DNA from: Terebella lapidaria
Taxonomy: Eukaryota > Annelida > Polychaeta > Terebellida > Terebellidae
DNA: 64,000 nucleotides
Direction of reading: 5' to 3'
Assembly (NCBI GenBank): GCA_949152475.1
Contig: OX424563.1
Coordinates: 37,396,120-37,460,119 of the forward strand
Shown: piece after piece, positions 1-11,310 of the stretch
How positions within the stretch are numbered: position 1 is the first letter of the stretch
Layout of the letters: every line of letters begins with the position of its first letter
The notes under the pieces: model-generated
The model's database searches: none
Seen by the model: the letters and a program-made list of their open reading frames with translations, nothing else
What the model was told of the DNA's origin: nothing
Position numbers and translations under genes: made by a program

Positions 1-1290
1 AAACTCATGACTTTGAACTGGTAAAGGCCACCGGGAACACAGAAGGCCGACTTTTTCCGGGCGTCTTCATCCATCCCGACCTGCCAGTATCCACTGGTCA
101 GGTCGAGAGTGGAGAACCACTTGGCGTCTGCACAGGCTGCTATGCTGTCATCTATTCTCGGCAACGGATAAGCATCTTTCTCCGTGACTGCATTTAACTG
201 CCGGTAATCGACACAGAACCGGGTGGTTCCATCCTTCTTCTTCACCAGAACAATCGGAGAAGCCCAAGGACTGCTACTTTCTTCAATGACGTTCTTGTCT
301 TTCATCTCCTGAATTAGACTGCTCACCAGCTCTCTTTTGTCCGGCGGAATCCGTCTGGTCGGCTGCTTAATCGGCCGATGACTGCCCGTGTTTATCTGAT
401 GTTGTACCTCATTGGTCTGCCCCAGTTCTCCGGCATCATTGCTGAAGGTCGGCTTATTCCGAAATAGGAGGTCGGTTACTCTCTCGCGGAAATGACTCGG
501 CACTGCATCCTGGGTCTGCTCTGCTAATTGCCGCAGCTTCTCGTACCCGCTCCAATTCCACCCGGTCTCCGATTCCGTGGAAATCTGCACCTTCCTGCTC
601 CGCTCCACCAACGGAACAACACTGCAACCGGCTGCTAAGGTGGTCATCGTCGCCAACTGCGCTCCTTTCTTGATGATTACCGGCTCCGCCATCACATTGA
701 TCACTCGAACCGGGACTGTTCCTTGCTTTATCCGGGATAAAGTTCTCCCGATCAGCCAAGGTCTTTTCTCAGTAGGCTCCTGTGGTATTTCTAGTACTCC
801 TTCTGCTTCACGGACACTCTCTGCTTGTCCTATTATCAGCTGTTCCGTTTCCGGCGGAATTTGGTAATCTGCTACAGCGTTGATCGGAAACGGCTCTCTG
901 GTCTGCTCGAACATGGTGAGGAACACCTCCTGGCTGCCCATCTGCATAGTCATTCGGTAAAAATTTATGCCGGATATCCGGGAACGGATGAAATCCATTC
1001 CCAGTATTCCTTCGTCTTCACAGTCTGCTATCTCGAACGTCACGGTCTCAGCTACTCCTGCGATGTTGAGTGGGAGTTCTTTCCGGCCATGCATCCGTAT
1101 GTTACTTCCGTCAACCATTGAGAGACGAATCGGCGACCGCTTCAGCTTCATTCCGTTCCCAGGTTTGTAGGTTGAGCATTGTGACAGTGCTGCCGGTGTC
1201 GATTATCAGCGTTACTGGCTCTCCGCATACTCTGGCTGTCACACACATGCCCACCTCGCCCCTGGGACCGGGTCCGTGAACCACCTGCCG
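1..1290 (-). pseudogene. pol: Protease and N-terminal reverse transcriptase of element A (cut by window edge)
   Basis: Reading from about 1290 down, the aspartic protease has the catalytic signature [13 protein letters not shown] (near 1170-1215). A linker region follows. From about 430 to 1 the Ty3-type reverse transcriptase begins: SSPWASPIVLVKKKDG, FCVDYRQLNA, DAYPLPR, FSTLDLTSGYWQV and YQFKVMSF are all readable. The catalytic YxDD box and RNase H lie beyond the window edge. Together these would mature gag and copy element RNA. The region is a fossil and is partial here. Confidence 0.85.
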
Positions 1291-1346
1291 GTTATGGGGG
1301 TGTCCTCTCTTCCGGGTCCCGGAATTCCCCGTTTCCGCGACCCGCT

Positions 1347-1640
1347 CTAGTTTTCCGGCTGCTGCTGCGGCTGTCGTGGCTGCTGCTGTTGTTGCTGCTG
1401 CTGCGGCTGCTGCTGCTGCTGTTGTCGCGGCGACTGCTGCTGTTGTGGTTGACGCCGTTGCTGCTGCTGCTTCGGCTGCCTACAGTCTCGGGCAAAATGC
1501 CCTTTCCGGCCACAGTTAAAGCATTCTAAATCCGCTCGGGAACTGCGCTGCTGCTGCCTGCTAACCGCTTCCTTGACCTGAGTCATTAGATCCGCCAACT
1601 GCTGCTGGGTCTGCTCGGCTTGCTTCCGCAATTCGTTCAC
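1347..1640 (-). CDS. gag: Nucleocapsid (CCHC knuckle, Gln-rich tail) of element A
   Basis: The frame opens with a coiled-coil-prone stretch (MNELRKQAEQTQQQL) and then has one CCHC knuckle, CFNCGRKGHFARDC, followed by a tail that is almost only Gln, Pro and Arg, coded by CAG/CAA runs. A CCHC knuckle binds element RNA and is the usual C-terminal part of gag. The poly-Gln tail comes from an unstable trinucleotide-like tract and differs in length from the copy in element B. Confidence 0.85.
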   Translation of the reverse strand: MNELRKQAEQTQQQLADLMTQVKEAVSRQQQRSSRADLECFNCGRKGHFARDCRQPKQQQQRRQPQQQQSPRQQQQQQPQQQQQQQQPRQPQQQPEN

Positions 1641-1685
1641 CTGCTGGCTCCACTCCGGCTCCGTGTTCAGCTGCCTCGTCCGGTG

Positions 1686-2474
1686 TCACTCCGCTGGTCT
1701 ACTGTTGTCCGTTTTCATGATGCTCTCATACTCGGTAGCAAAAGCCAGAGCCTGCGACAGCGTTTCCGGGTGACTATTCAATACCGACAACCGCATATCT
1801 CGGTTAGTAAGACTGTTGCAGAAATGCATCTTCATGAGCACTTCTGTTGTTGCCGGGTCCGCTTTTGGGTAAGCTAGCTGTGTCTTGCTCCGTATGTCTC
1901 TGGCCAGCTCTGACAGCTCCTCCTCCGGCTGCAATTTCCGTGTCTGCAATTCCGCCTGGAAAACAAATGTTTTCTCCCCCGGACAAAACTGCTGTTTTAA
2001 TGCCGCCACAACCGTATCAAAGCTGCGTCTTTGCTCCGCGGACAGATCCAGTAGTATGCTGCGGGCGTTACCCCTCAAACTGACACATAAGTTCAGCGCC
2101 TTTTCCTCTGCTGTCCAACGGTAATACCGAGCGTATTCAAGGAGGTGAGCCTCATACTCCGGCCACGGATCAGTTCCGTCGTACGTCATTAATCTGGCTA
2201 CTCCTGCCCTTGGTGCTGGTTGTTGTACTGCTTCTGCCTGCTGCTGCTTTCCGGTTACTGCCAGATGCTGTTGAAACACCTCCACTTGGGTCGCCAATAA
2301 TCTGGTCAGGTTGTCGACTAAATTCTCACCGCCTTCCGGTTCCGCAGCCGGTTCCCGATCGCCAGCCTGGTCCGGAAAGTTAATTTCCGCCTCTGCTAAC
2401 TGCTCTGCAGGCTGCACTCCTTGAGGAACCCGAAAGGGCTCTTCTGTAACTGCTTTCTGTATTTCCGGCTGCAA
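1686..2474 (-). CDS. gag: Gag (matrix/capsid part) of element A
   Basis: An open frame of 262 residues starting MQPEIQKAV. The first ~90 residues are acidic and Pro/Glu-rich. From about residue 95 a Ty3-type capsid follows, with the hallmarks DPWPEYEAHL, a run around LRGNARSILLDL and a helical stretch around PGEKTFVFQAELQTRKL. Ty3 capsids of this kind assemble the particle that packages element RNA. The start follows the primer-binding site and leader. A near-identical capsid lies in element B at 17624-18127. Confident as Ty3/gypsy gag. Confidence 0.88.
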   Translation of the reverse strand: MQPEIQKAVTEEPFRVPQGVQPAEQLAEAEINFPDQAGDREPAAEPEGGENLVDNLTRLLATQVEVFQQHLAVTGKQQQAEAVQQPAPRAGVARLMTYDGTDPWPEYEAHLLEYARYYRWTAEEKALNLCVSLRGNARSILLDLSAEQRRSFDTVVAALKQQFCPGEKTFVFQAELQTRKLQPEEELSELARDIRSKTQLAYPKADPATTEVLMKMHFCNSLTNRDMRLSVLNSHPETLSQALAFATEYESIMKTDNSRPAE

Positions 2475-2631
2475 CAGCTTTCGCTCGGCAGGTCAAACTG
2501 CTTCCTTTTCCGCAACCGGCATCTGCAACGGCTCAGCTCCTACTGCTCCTACAGGCTGCTCCGTGTCCGACACGGCTGTCTTCAGCTGCTGTTCCGCCAA
2601 TTTGCCCCGTCTAGTAGTCATACTGCAGATG

Positions 2632-2649
2632 ATCCCACCGCTGCCACCA
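2632..2649 (-). promoter_or_regulatory. Primer-binding site, tRNA-Leu type
   Basis: Six bases inside the LTR end lies TGGTGGCAGCGGTGGGAT. This 18-mer is complementary to the 3' end (with CCA) of the metazoan tRNA-Leu isoacceptor ending CCCACCGCTGCCA. The match is from memory of tRNA sequences and fits the position expected for minus-strand priming. Confidence 0.8.
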
Positions 2650-2655
2650 AAAAGT

Positions 2656-3768
2656 TGTAACGGGTTCTTCACCCTTCTGTGACGTCTTGATGAACCGGTT
2701 TTCTAGGGAGGTGGGTGAGTTGTTATTTAACCGGAGCTGAAACGGTAAAACTCCGGGAAACTGCTACTGCTGTACGGTTGAACTCCGGCTAGAAGTCTCT
2801 GAAGGTTGGTAGTGTGGTCTGGAATGGACCTCTTAACCGTTGTCCGACTGCCAATCTGCAACTGCTCTTATAAAGTAAGAATCCGGAGGCGTTTCCGTCT
2901 CTGCTACTCTGTCGTCCGGTACCGCCTCTGCAACTGCTTCGTCGTTCCCGTCTCTGCAACTGCTCCGTCCGGTACCGCCTCCGTAGTTGCTCCGTTGAAT
3001 TCCACCTCCGTCTCCGTCTCCTTCCTTGGTGATCTGGGTTCTTGGATCACCCTAAGACGTCGTTACAACTTGGTCTGAACCGACTGTGGACATATCTCCC
3101 TTTTCTCCGTATTACTTTCTTTTCCGGTGAACTAACTTTATCATAAATTCCAGTTCCCTAACCAACACGGAAAAACAACTCGGTTGAAGTTTTCATGTTT
3201 ATTTTCCAAGTGCACAGTCAGAAGACTTAACTGCTATCATCTGGTATGACACAAGCCGGAGCAAGGGAGTACTCTGCTATGGGAGAAGGGGTCTGCACAG
3301 GTCGACGTCAGGACACCAACTCCGCCGTCTGCTGTGAAGCGGGGGCTTTTATAGACCTGAGACCCACGTCACGTGACCAACCTATTGTGACGTCATAGTC
3401 CGTCGAAACACTGATTTTTCCATATTTTCTAAAAACACTCTAGAACCAATCAGTGGCTGACACGTCACCTTTTAAACCGAAAACGAGGCTGATCACATGA
3501 CCTTCCGGAAATAACGTCATTACGATTTGTACTCCATTGTTCCGACTTCGTCTCCGGCTCCGTCTCCGTCTCCGGCTCCGTCTCCGGCTTTACCAACATC
3601 ACAAATATACCAAGTTCCGAGACGGGAAACCTTTTATATATTATCAATATGGAACCGAATGAACCTTTAAACACATATACATTTTAATAAACGGTTATTT
3701 AACCATATCACAAAACACTAATAGAATTACCTAGGGGAAACTTTTGGGTACGCCCCAAAACCGTTACA
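2656..3768 (-). repeat. 5' LTR of element A
   Basis: The LTR begins TGTAACGG and ends GTTACA (minus strand), a TG...CA end with a short inverted repeat. Promoter-like parts are visible: a CRE (TGACGTCA, 3388-3395), an E-box (TCACGTGA, 3369-3376) and a TATA box (TATAAAAG, 3346-3353). A GGAGAC/GGAGCC hexamer array lies upstream in U3 (3541-3590). It is homologous along its length to the LTRs of element B. Confidence 0.9.
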
Positions 3769-4336
3769 ATATTATATGTCTAATATAACTTTGTTCATAT
3801 ATCAGAGTTGTTTATTCTCATACATACAACCACGTGCTTTATAACGGTGATGATGGTCATCTTAGATTTTTCATATTTCTGGAATCGTGCAAAATCTAGT
3901 TTAGAATTGTAGCTAAAATGTCTATACATATACACAGTCTGAACTGTACCAATTTTGGCGCTGTTACTACCAAACCCACAATCATTCAACATTTCTGCTT
4001 CATTAAAGGTTCCCCTCAGCGAGCAACACTGGAGTGACCTCTGTGAATATTAAAAATGCTAAACCCTGAGTGAGAGCAATACCTTAGAAATGCGAGGTTG
4101 ACCTTGAACTCGCAATCCAGTGCTCCTTGAGCCCTACTTGAGTCTATCTCGCTTAATATGAGTGGATGATGAGTGTGAGTGAGGTTTCAGAATACAGGCC
4201 TAAGTCTGGCAACTGATTTTGATATTCCTCTAAAAATTGAGAAAACACATATTGGAGTAACAAACTTGACCTTTTACTGATGACCTCCAAATTTTGCAAA
4301 TTTGATGTGTCTGGTCATTTAAAATATGAGTTAGTA
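3769..4336. other. Unannotated AT-rich flank of element A
   Basis: No credible gene, RNA or repeat unit seen. Small open frames here lack any recognisable domain. Confidence 0.5.
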
Positions 4337-4756
4337 ACGTATTTCTATATGGAGCAGAATTGGGGCCAAAATTCATGACATGTCATATTTTGCTATATTC
4401 ACTTTTTATCTCGAGATTATAGAAAGCTAAACTATCAATTGTAGACATGTGAACTTCAGATTGTAGAAAGCACGAACTACAATAGGTACAATATTTGTTT
4501 AAAACTCTAATATTTGAACTTTTTCGTCAAAATCAACAAACCATATGTGTGAAGAAAGAAAAATAAAATTTATATTTTAATAGTCTATGATTCAGTAAAA
4601 TACAATAAAAAAAAAAACACTTTATATAAGTGGTTTTCTCCTTACGTAGTTCTATAGTTTATATGTTTCTGATTCACGTTCTGTCATTCATCCATTGACA
4701 ATTCGGCATTCAGAAATCTATCTTCTGCATTTTGACATTTTGAAGTTCGTGTTGGT
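4337..4756 (-). repeat. Dispersed repeat R, copy 1 (inverted relative to copy 2)
   Basis: The reverse complement of this stretch aligns by eye with 15384-15802 over about 420 bp at perhaps three-quarters identity. Shared landmarks include GGCCCCAATTCTGCTCCAT, TTCTACAATCTGAAGTT and TTGATAGTTTAGC. No coding capacity. Repeat class unknown. Both copies lie beside a family 1 LTR element, in the same relative orientation. Confidence 0.75.
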
Positions 4757-5876
4757 AAGTCTACAAAAGACTCTCGCCTGTGGAACAGAGGGCGCGTGAA
4801 GCGATATGAGTTTTGTTAATGTGAAACCAAATACTCCCTCACGCCATGCCACCCACACACCCGTGTAAGACGGTTCACTCGCGGGGAAAAACTTGAACGC
4901 CTATCGGTATGCATCATGCTGATGATAGTGTTTGTGAATGGGAATAACTAGGCCTATATTTCCTACATCCAAAACATTATATTTAAAAATTAATATATCA
5001 TTGTAAGTTATGCAAGTTACGTGTGTGCTTCTTCCTATTTTGTCATGTCCATTCATGTCATGTTCATTCCTTTATTCATTGCATTTTTGCAATACTATTT
5101 GGAAGAAAAAGTTTTGGAGACATCTAATTTAGTGTATATCAACAACAACAACAACCGCAAGTTCACGACGAGTTGTTTTTGTTAGTTTCGCGGAAATATA
5201 TTTATTCTGGATTCTATGCACATAATGGTGATAAGATGGCAAATAAATATGGTCACTCATTGGGATTGGTTTTTTTATTTTTAATCATAATTCAGGGAAA
5301 AATATCATGTGCAAGAACATACTAAAAGTTTTGTGATGAGATAGAATCACCAAAAATTGTGTGTTTACCACAATATTTATGACAAAGAACCCTTGATGGA
5401 CCGTGGAAAGATGTTCATTCCACAGTTAGACTCAACAAGACAAGCAATAATATCAGTACATTATAAAAATAGAATATATTTTCAAAATTCAGTTACACTT
5501 CAATATTATCAATTAACAAGCTAACTCCTACACAAATGAATCATACAAGGGAAGTTTCAGACAACTGAGGCCAGCAGAACTGAAGTACAGTAAATAGCTG
5601 AACACGAATGAAATTAGGTCCATCCTACAAATACTAGTACATGTATAAATGCCTTGTCCACATATTCGTAAAAAAACTGTTTATCAGAAAATGATAAATT
5701 ACTGTGCTTATGTTATTAAGGTGGCTCGCTCCAAAGGGCAAAAGGGTTTATTTGCTCAAAACAATTAATCAAATGTCAACATTTGGTATATTTGAGCACA
5801 AAACTGCCGAGAAAAGTATAGGTCACCGTGAGTTTTTTTTCCGTTATGGAACAATTTAGGCTGCGAACCTTGAGTA
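4757..5876. other. Unannotated AT-rich DNA
   Basis: No gene, transposon end or tandem structure that I can support. Contains a short CAACAACAACAAC run near 5142. Confidence 0.5.
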
Positions 5877-7112
5877 CCGTTTTATAATGGAGAGTATAGG
5901 GAAAATACAAGTACATCGCACTTATATACAGTATTACCGAACAATCGTCAATTTTATCGACATGAGTAATACATCATTTTCAAGGTAGAAAATTACCCTT
6001 ACATATAAAACCAAAACATTTTTGGGTCACCGTCCGAATTGTTGCGCTAATTGCCATTTTTACTTGCAGAAATCTACGATTTACGGGAAAAGCGAAAATA
6101 TATTGCACTTCTGTACAGAATAACCGAACAGTTATCAATTTTATCGCCATTAGTAATACATCATTTTGAAGGTAGAAAACTACCCTTACATATAAAACCA
6201 AAAAAATATTGGGTAACCGTCCGAATTGTTGCGCTAATTGCCATTTTCACTTGCAGAAATCTACGATTTAGGGGAAAAACGAGAATATATCCCACTTCTA
6301 TACAGTATTACCGAACAGTTATCAATTTTATCGGCATGAGTAATACATCATTTTGAAGGTAGAAAACTACCCCTACATATAAAACCAAAACAATATTGGG
6401 TCACCGTCCGAATTGTTGCGCTAATTGCCATTTTTACTTGCCGAAATCTACGATTTAGGGGGAAAACGAGAATATATCGCACTTCTGTACAGTATTACCG
6501 ACAGTTATCAATTTTATCGGCATGAGTAATACAGCATTTGGAAGGGAAAAAACCACCCTTACATATAAAACCAAAAAAATATGGGGTCACCGCCCGAATT
6601 ATTGCGCTAATTGCCATTTTAATTGCCGGAATCTATGATTTAGGGGAAGTACAAGTATATATCGCACTTCTGTACAGTATCACCCAACAATGACCAGTTT
6701 TATAAGAATGAGTGATCCATCATTTTGAAGAGAAAAATTACCCTTACATATAACACCAAGAAAATATGGGTTCACGGTCTGAATTGTTGCGCTAATTGGC
6801 ATTTTTATTTACCGGGACCTACGATTCAGGAGGAAAACGAGTATATATATCGCATTTCTGTACAGTATTACCCAACAATCATCAATTTTGTCGGGGTGAG
6901 TAATACACCATTTTAAGGGGAAAAACTACCCTTACAAATAAAACCAAAGAGATATGGGGTCACAGTCCGAATTGTTGCGCTAATTGCCATTCTTACTGGC
7001 TGGAATTTACGATTTGGGGTGAAAACGATATCGCACTTCTGTACAGTATTACCCAACAGTCATTAATTTTATCGGCGTCAGTAATACATCATTTTGAAGG
7101 GAAAAAACCACC
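5877..7112 (+). repeat. ~187-bp satellite, about 6.5 copies
   Basis: Units recur every 185-190 bp, with landmarks GGGTCACCGTCCGAATTG, GCGCTAATTGCCATTTT, TCTGTACAGTATTACC and TAATACATCATTTTGAAGG. ACC(A)AA...GGGTCACC landmarks fall near 6011, 6196, 6385, 6573, 6756 and 6944. Copies diverge toward the right end. The small open frames inside are by-products of the repeat and do not look like genes. Confidence 0.9.
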
Positions 7113-7649
7113 CTCAAATACTTAGTATAGAATCAATCATTCTGAAATGTGGTACGATGGTAGATGCTGCCATTATCATTCCAAGTTTCGTCCAGATTTG
7201 GGGAAAGGAATTGACGCCATGACGTAAATTACGTCTACCCCGTCACACCTAGCTTGTGTCTTTACAGTGTCCTAAACTGTCAAAATTTGAAGGACGCCGA
7301 GGGTCGCCGCGAAAACCCAAATAGTTTTTCAGTTACCCGTCATATCAGGGTCCTGTGGTCTGCGACATTTTCGTTTAGATGACGTCAAATGTCCCCATGG
7401 CGTCTCACGGCATCCCCATAGCACCACGACCTTACTGCGTCTCTGAACTGTCTACTGAGTCAGCACGACGTCCACATGACGATTTCCGGTGAACCCGGAA
7501 TTATGTGAGTGCAATCATGAGTTCACGTTCTTACCATGTTCATGGCGACTCTACGACGACAATAGGGCGTACTGCGAGTTCCTACCACGTTTCTATGGCA
7601 AACACAGCTACCCATGACGACCTCACTATGTCCTGAAAATGAGGTCCAG

Positions 7650-8035
7650 GACGCCGAGCCTTGGCATTTACTTTTAACATGTTTAAAGTAGTCGCCATCT
7701 CTCTGCGACCTTAGTTATCCTATGCGTCCCCACGGCGACTTCCTAAATTCTCAGCACGACTTCCGGGTGTCTATGGTGCCCTGATCGCGTCATGGGTCGC
7801 CGTAGGAACGCAGTAAGAACGCCAGTCCGGTTTGACGGAAAACTCATTTGAAAAATGCTCAAAGTTGTGGCAATCGCTAGCTCTGCGTTCTGCTCTGCGA
7901 CCTTCAGCATTCTGTGGGTCGCCATGGCGACTTTATGCATTCTCACTACGACCTCACGTCGCCTATGGCGTCCCTATCCGGTCCTTGATCGCCGTCAGAA
8001 CGCAGTAAGAACCCAAGCTCAGTGTGACGGGGGTA
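7650..8035 (+). repeat. 192-bp direct repeat, two diverged copies
   Basis: CTCTGCGACC recurs at 7701 and 7893, and GAACGCAGTAAGAAC at 7806 and 7998, both 192 bp apart with similar sequence between. Related GC-rich phrases extend back to about 7230, so more decayed copies may exist. No coding signal. Confidence 0.7.
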
Positions 8036-8229
8036 TAAGGGGGTTCTGTCCGATACTTTTCCGGCATGACAGTCCAGGAATGTAACTGATGACTCGATGT
8101 AACTGATATAGGTCCGTGATTGTTCCGAGGTGATTTGATGATACGTGGTTGTAAATGATGTTCCTGAATGGACTGGTTAAGGTTCAGTACACAGTCACGT
8201 ACAAAGGTTTTGGAATGACATTTGCCGGG

Positions 8230-8611
8230 CAGGGGCGTCACTAGGAAATGAAACATTGGGGGCACAGTTATTTTGGAGGCGTGGGTGCGAGCGTAGCTAA
8301 ACCGGTCTGGGGGTTCGGGGGGCGCCGTAAGCCCCCCGGATTGTTTTTTTATTTTATTTTGCACTCTCGAACAACCAATTAAAGCACATCTAGACATCCC
8401 TAACATGTCAAAATGACTCGCAGGTTTCGATAATTTTGCTCCCAACATATTGGCCTCAGAAATACCAGTAGATCTAGTTGGGCCAGCACAATTGTATTGA
8501 TTTATACAAGCTTTATATAAGACTTTTTTTTTTTGCTCAAAATTGATCCGGGGCACACATGAAAAGATCGGGGGCACGTGCCCCCTGTGCCCACCCCTAG
8601 TGACGCCACTG
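8230..8611. mobile_element. hAT-type MITE with 8-bp target duplication
   Basis: The left end is CAGGGGCGTCACTAGG and the right end, read inward on the other strand, is CAGTGGCGTCACTAGG: 16-bp terminal inverted repeats with a single mismatch. The flanks are a perfect 8-bp direct repeat, TTGCCGGG, at 8222-8229 and 8612-8619. CAG-type ends with an 8-bp duplication are the signature of the hAT superfamily. At 382 bp with no transposase it is non-autonomous. A GC-rich G/C-run patch sits near 8305-8340. Confidence 0.92.
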
Positions 8612-10527
8612 TTGCCGGGGTCATCTGGGATGGCACAGTGCTATTTTACAGTTATGGGTGGTATGGGAATGTCCATGTTGTGTCTGAGGCACTCAATAAC
8701 TCATGTCCTGTGTGGACGGGGGTGGTCCGTGTGGACATCGTGTTATGCTCAGGGTCGGTCCATGACACTGATACATGCTAGTAAGGGCTCATTGATGTAT
8801 TTCCACCATACATGCAGTGTTACTTGCGCGTATGCACCCGCGCATATCGCGAAAGTGGGTACATACCGGTCGAATATATATCAGATCAAAATCGTATCAA
8901 AACCCATGGACGATTGAAATAATTTGTTCAGCAATGTTTTTCCAGAACATTATCTTACAGACGAATCCCTTATATTTATATTTTATCTAAAACTATTTTA
9001 GATCCACCTATATCTATCCCTAGACTACCAAATTTAATAATATGTAAATCGCATGTTTAAACTGCCGCTAGTTTTTCTCGTTTTGCATGTTTTCATTTAT
9101 TTTGGTTTATCGTTTGTAATGGTATCTATGTTCTGTAATTATATGTATCTTTCATGGTCACCAGGGTCTCCTCTGGTGTCCAATGTATGTTCCTTTGATT
9201 TTGTTGTTGGTGTATGTAGAATAAAATTTCTATATTCGCTACTTTTTGGAGATTGATGTAATTAGTGCGCGTTCTTATTGTGAAGGGCAGTGAACTGCAT
9301 GGATAATGTCATTGTGGAATTATGGCGAATTATGACTGTAGATAACATGTTGTACAAAACGTAGGCCCACATGATTATTCTGCAAGAAAAAAACAGGCAT
9401 CCGCTTTTGATACGGCACTTTATTCGACTCATATGCGCACTTTCTCAGTATGCGCGCATTTCATATAGAATCCACGCATCAAAAGTGAAACACGGCTAAA
9501 GTGATCGCTAGTGGAAAACCCAATTGTGGCGTTGTGCCATATTTGGGCACATCGATTGGCACCTGGGGCGTTGATTGGCAAAACACACGAGGACCGCTCC
9601 TATAAGCACGCTGTAAAGACCAGCCGTGCTAACGAAATCAATCAATACTCGATAGGTGCCGCTTTCTTGTGGCGCGTACTACTTTAACTGAACCAAACTA
9701 CATGTAAATTTCACAGACCATGCAGGACTGACACACATACATGTCTAAGCACGCTGCTAACACACTAATTCATGAAGTCCAAAATAGCTATTTAAATGTG
9801 CTTCTGCACTGAATACATTGTCTGTGATAGATATATTGTTTGAATCAGGTATATTATCTCTACGATAGCATTCCAACATATTACTGCATATATCACAAAC
9901 ATATTAGTCTGTTATGAATGTAATCAATGTATATACATGTTCTTGGAAAATTTCAACTTTAAAACTTTGTGAAACCATCATTGAGCATCAAATCCTATAC
10001 TACATATGGAATGCTTCTGAACATGAACAAAGCATACTTCATCATACCAAGTACATACCGGGTATGCATTTACATTTTTACTACCAAACTCATTTTTTAT
10101 CACACTATCGGCTCAAAGTTCAAGATGTTGAAGACAACATCTTGAGTGTCACCCCCTTCCAGTCAGCCTTCGATCAGGAGCCATGCCTCCTTCAGTTCGC
10201 CTGTGATCTGGAGTCTTGATGCTGATTTCAGTCAGTCGATTATCTTGACTTCAGGCCATAACATCAGTCATCACCTAACAAAAATTTGAAAGAAACATGT
10301 TGAATTCCAATACACATGTATGCAACTATCAGGTCATAACTTGATCATTTTATTATATTTATATAACAAAAATGCAGAATATCTTGGATGATAAACTTTA
10401 ACAATTTGTAATTCACCTGTCAAAAATCATCAATTGCAGAGTTAAACCGTCCAATGGCGCCCCCACTTGCACCTGAAAAGTGGAAAAAAAATATCCAGTA
10501 GAAATGTATATTTATAGGCTATTACTA
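8612..10527. other. Unannotated DNA
   Basis: Nothing supportable seen: no long coding frame with domain features, no tRNA-like fold, no tandem array. Small open frames have no recognisable motif. Confidence 0.5.
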
Positions 10528-11231
10528 TGTGGCGATTTCACCCAAAGATCACGGCAGGAGATTCTTTGTAAACACTACTCTGGTTTTGACCGCTTCGTAT
10601 TCGAAGCATGTGCGCTACATAGCAACGCCCTCTAATCCTCTCGCTCCATTGTACTGTAACAATGGTCTTACGTCATCCCTCGTGTCTCGTTTCTTTAGGG
10701 GTTATAAATACTCTGAAGCCGTCTTGTTCAGTGGAGTTGTCTCAGTGTTGGCAAGGCGAGAGGACGACAGAGGGCTCGGGTATGAGCTCTACGTCCGTAC
10801 TCACCGGCTAAAGCCCGCGGGGGCCCTTGGGACTATTCCCATAGGAGGCCCAGGAGGGAGACCGTGATGATTCGGGACCCTGTGATCACCGGTCTCTCGC
10901 CCTGGGATGGTGTGACACAGGCTCTGGCAGACCGTCGGGCTGTCCAGGGTTCCACCCCTGTGGCAGTGCCGTCGGCGAGGCCGGCCAGCAACATGCCCAC
11001 GTGTGCGAGTTCTGTGGTGCCGCTCCCATGGCATCTCAGGCTCTGCATTCGGCAACATTACCACAACTAATGTATATGTTGTATGTGATGATGTTGATAA
11101 TGATGTGTTATGATGTGATGTAGATCTATGATCGGCCGGATTCGTCTGGACGGACTGTTACCTGGTTGTAGTTCTAGTAATTACGACGCCCGCCGCGTGC
11201 ACCCTGTGTGATGTGGGCGTCAAACGTTACA
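10528..11231 (+). repeat. Solo LTR (family 5)
   Basis: The element begins TGTGGCGATTT and ends GTTACA, is flanked by the 4-bp direct repeat ACTA (10524-10527 and 11232-11235), and has a TATA-like box (TATAAATA, 10703-10710). It matches, in inverted orientation, the LTR at 28639-29365, which is adjoined by a polypurine tract. No internal region is present, so it is the usual product of recombination between two LTRs. Confidence 0.85.
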
Positions 11232-11310
11232 ACTAGTACATGGATAAACAAATAGTAGTATTTTATTTTCAAAATCTACAGAATGGATCTAAACATAATG
11301 GGCACAAGAT

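Larger units (their letters stand above)
1..3768 (-). mobile_element. Ty3/gypsy LTR retrotransposon A, front part (family 1)
   Basis: Read on the minus strand this is a 5' LTR (3768 to 2656), a primer-binding site, a leader, gag, a Gln-rich nucleocapsid, an aspartic protease and the first part of reverse transcriptase, which runs off the window at position 1. Gag, the CCHC knuckle and the protease closely match element B at 15827-26011, so A and B are one family. The LTR differs from the B LTRs by several percent while the two B LTRs are nearly identical, so A and B are separate insertions. The far LTR and target duplication are outside the window. It looks broken in a few places. Family assignment is firm (gag-protease-RT order, tRNA-type primer site, TG...CA LTR). 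Confidence 0.92.

Noticed and set aside
7963-8577. 204-codon minus-strand frame
   Set aside because: Runs across the hAT MITE and its flank; no recognisable domain.
9400-9560. Possible small inverted-repeat element with ATGCGC phrases
   Set aside because: Matches are short and imperfect; no ends or duplication can be placed.
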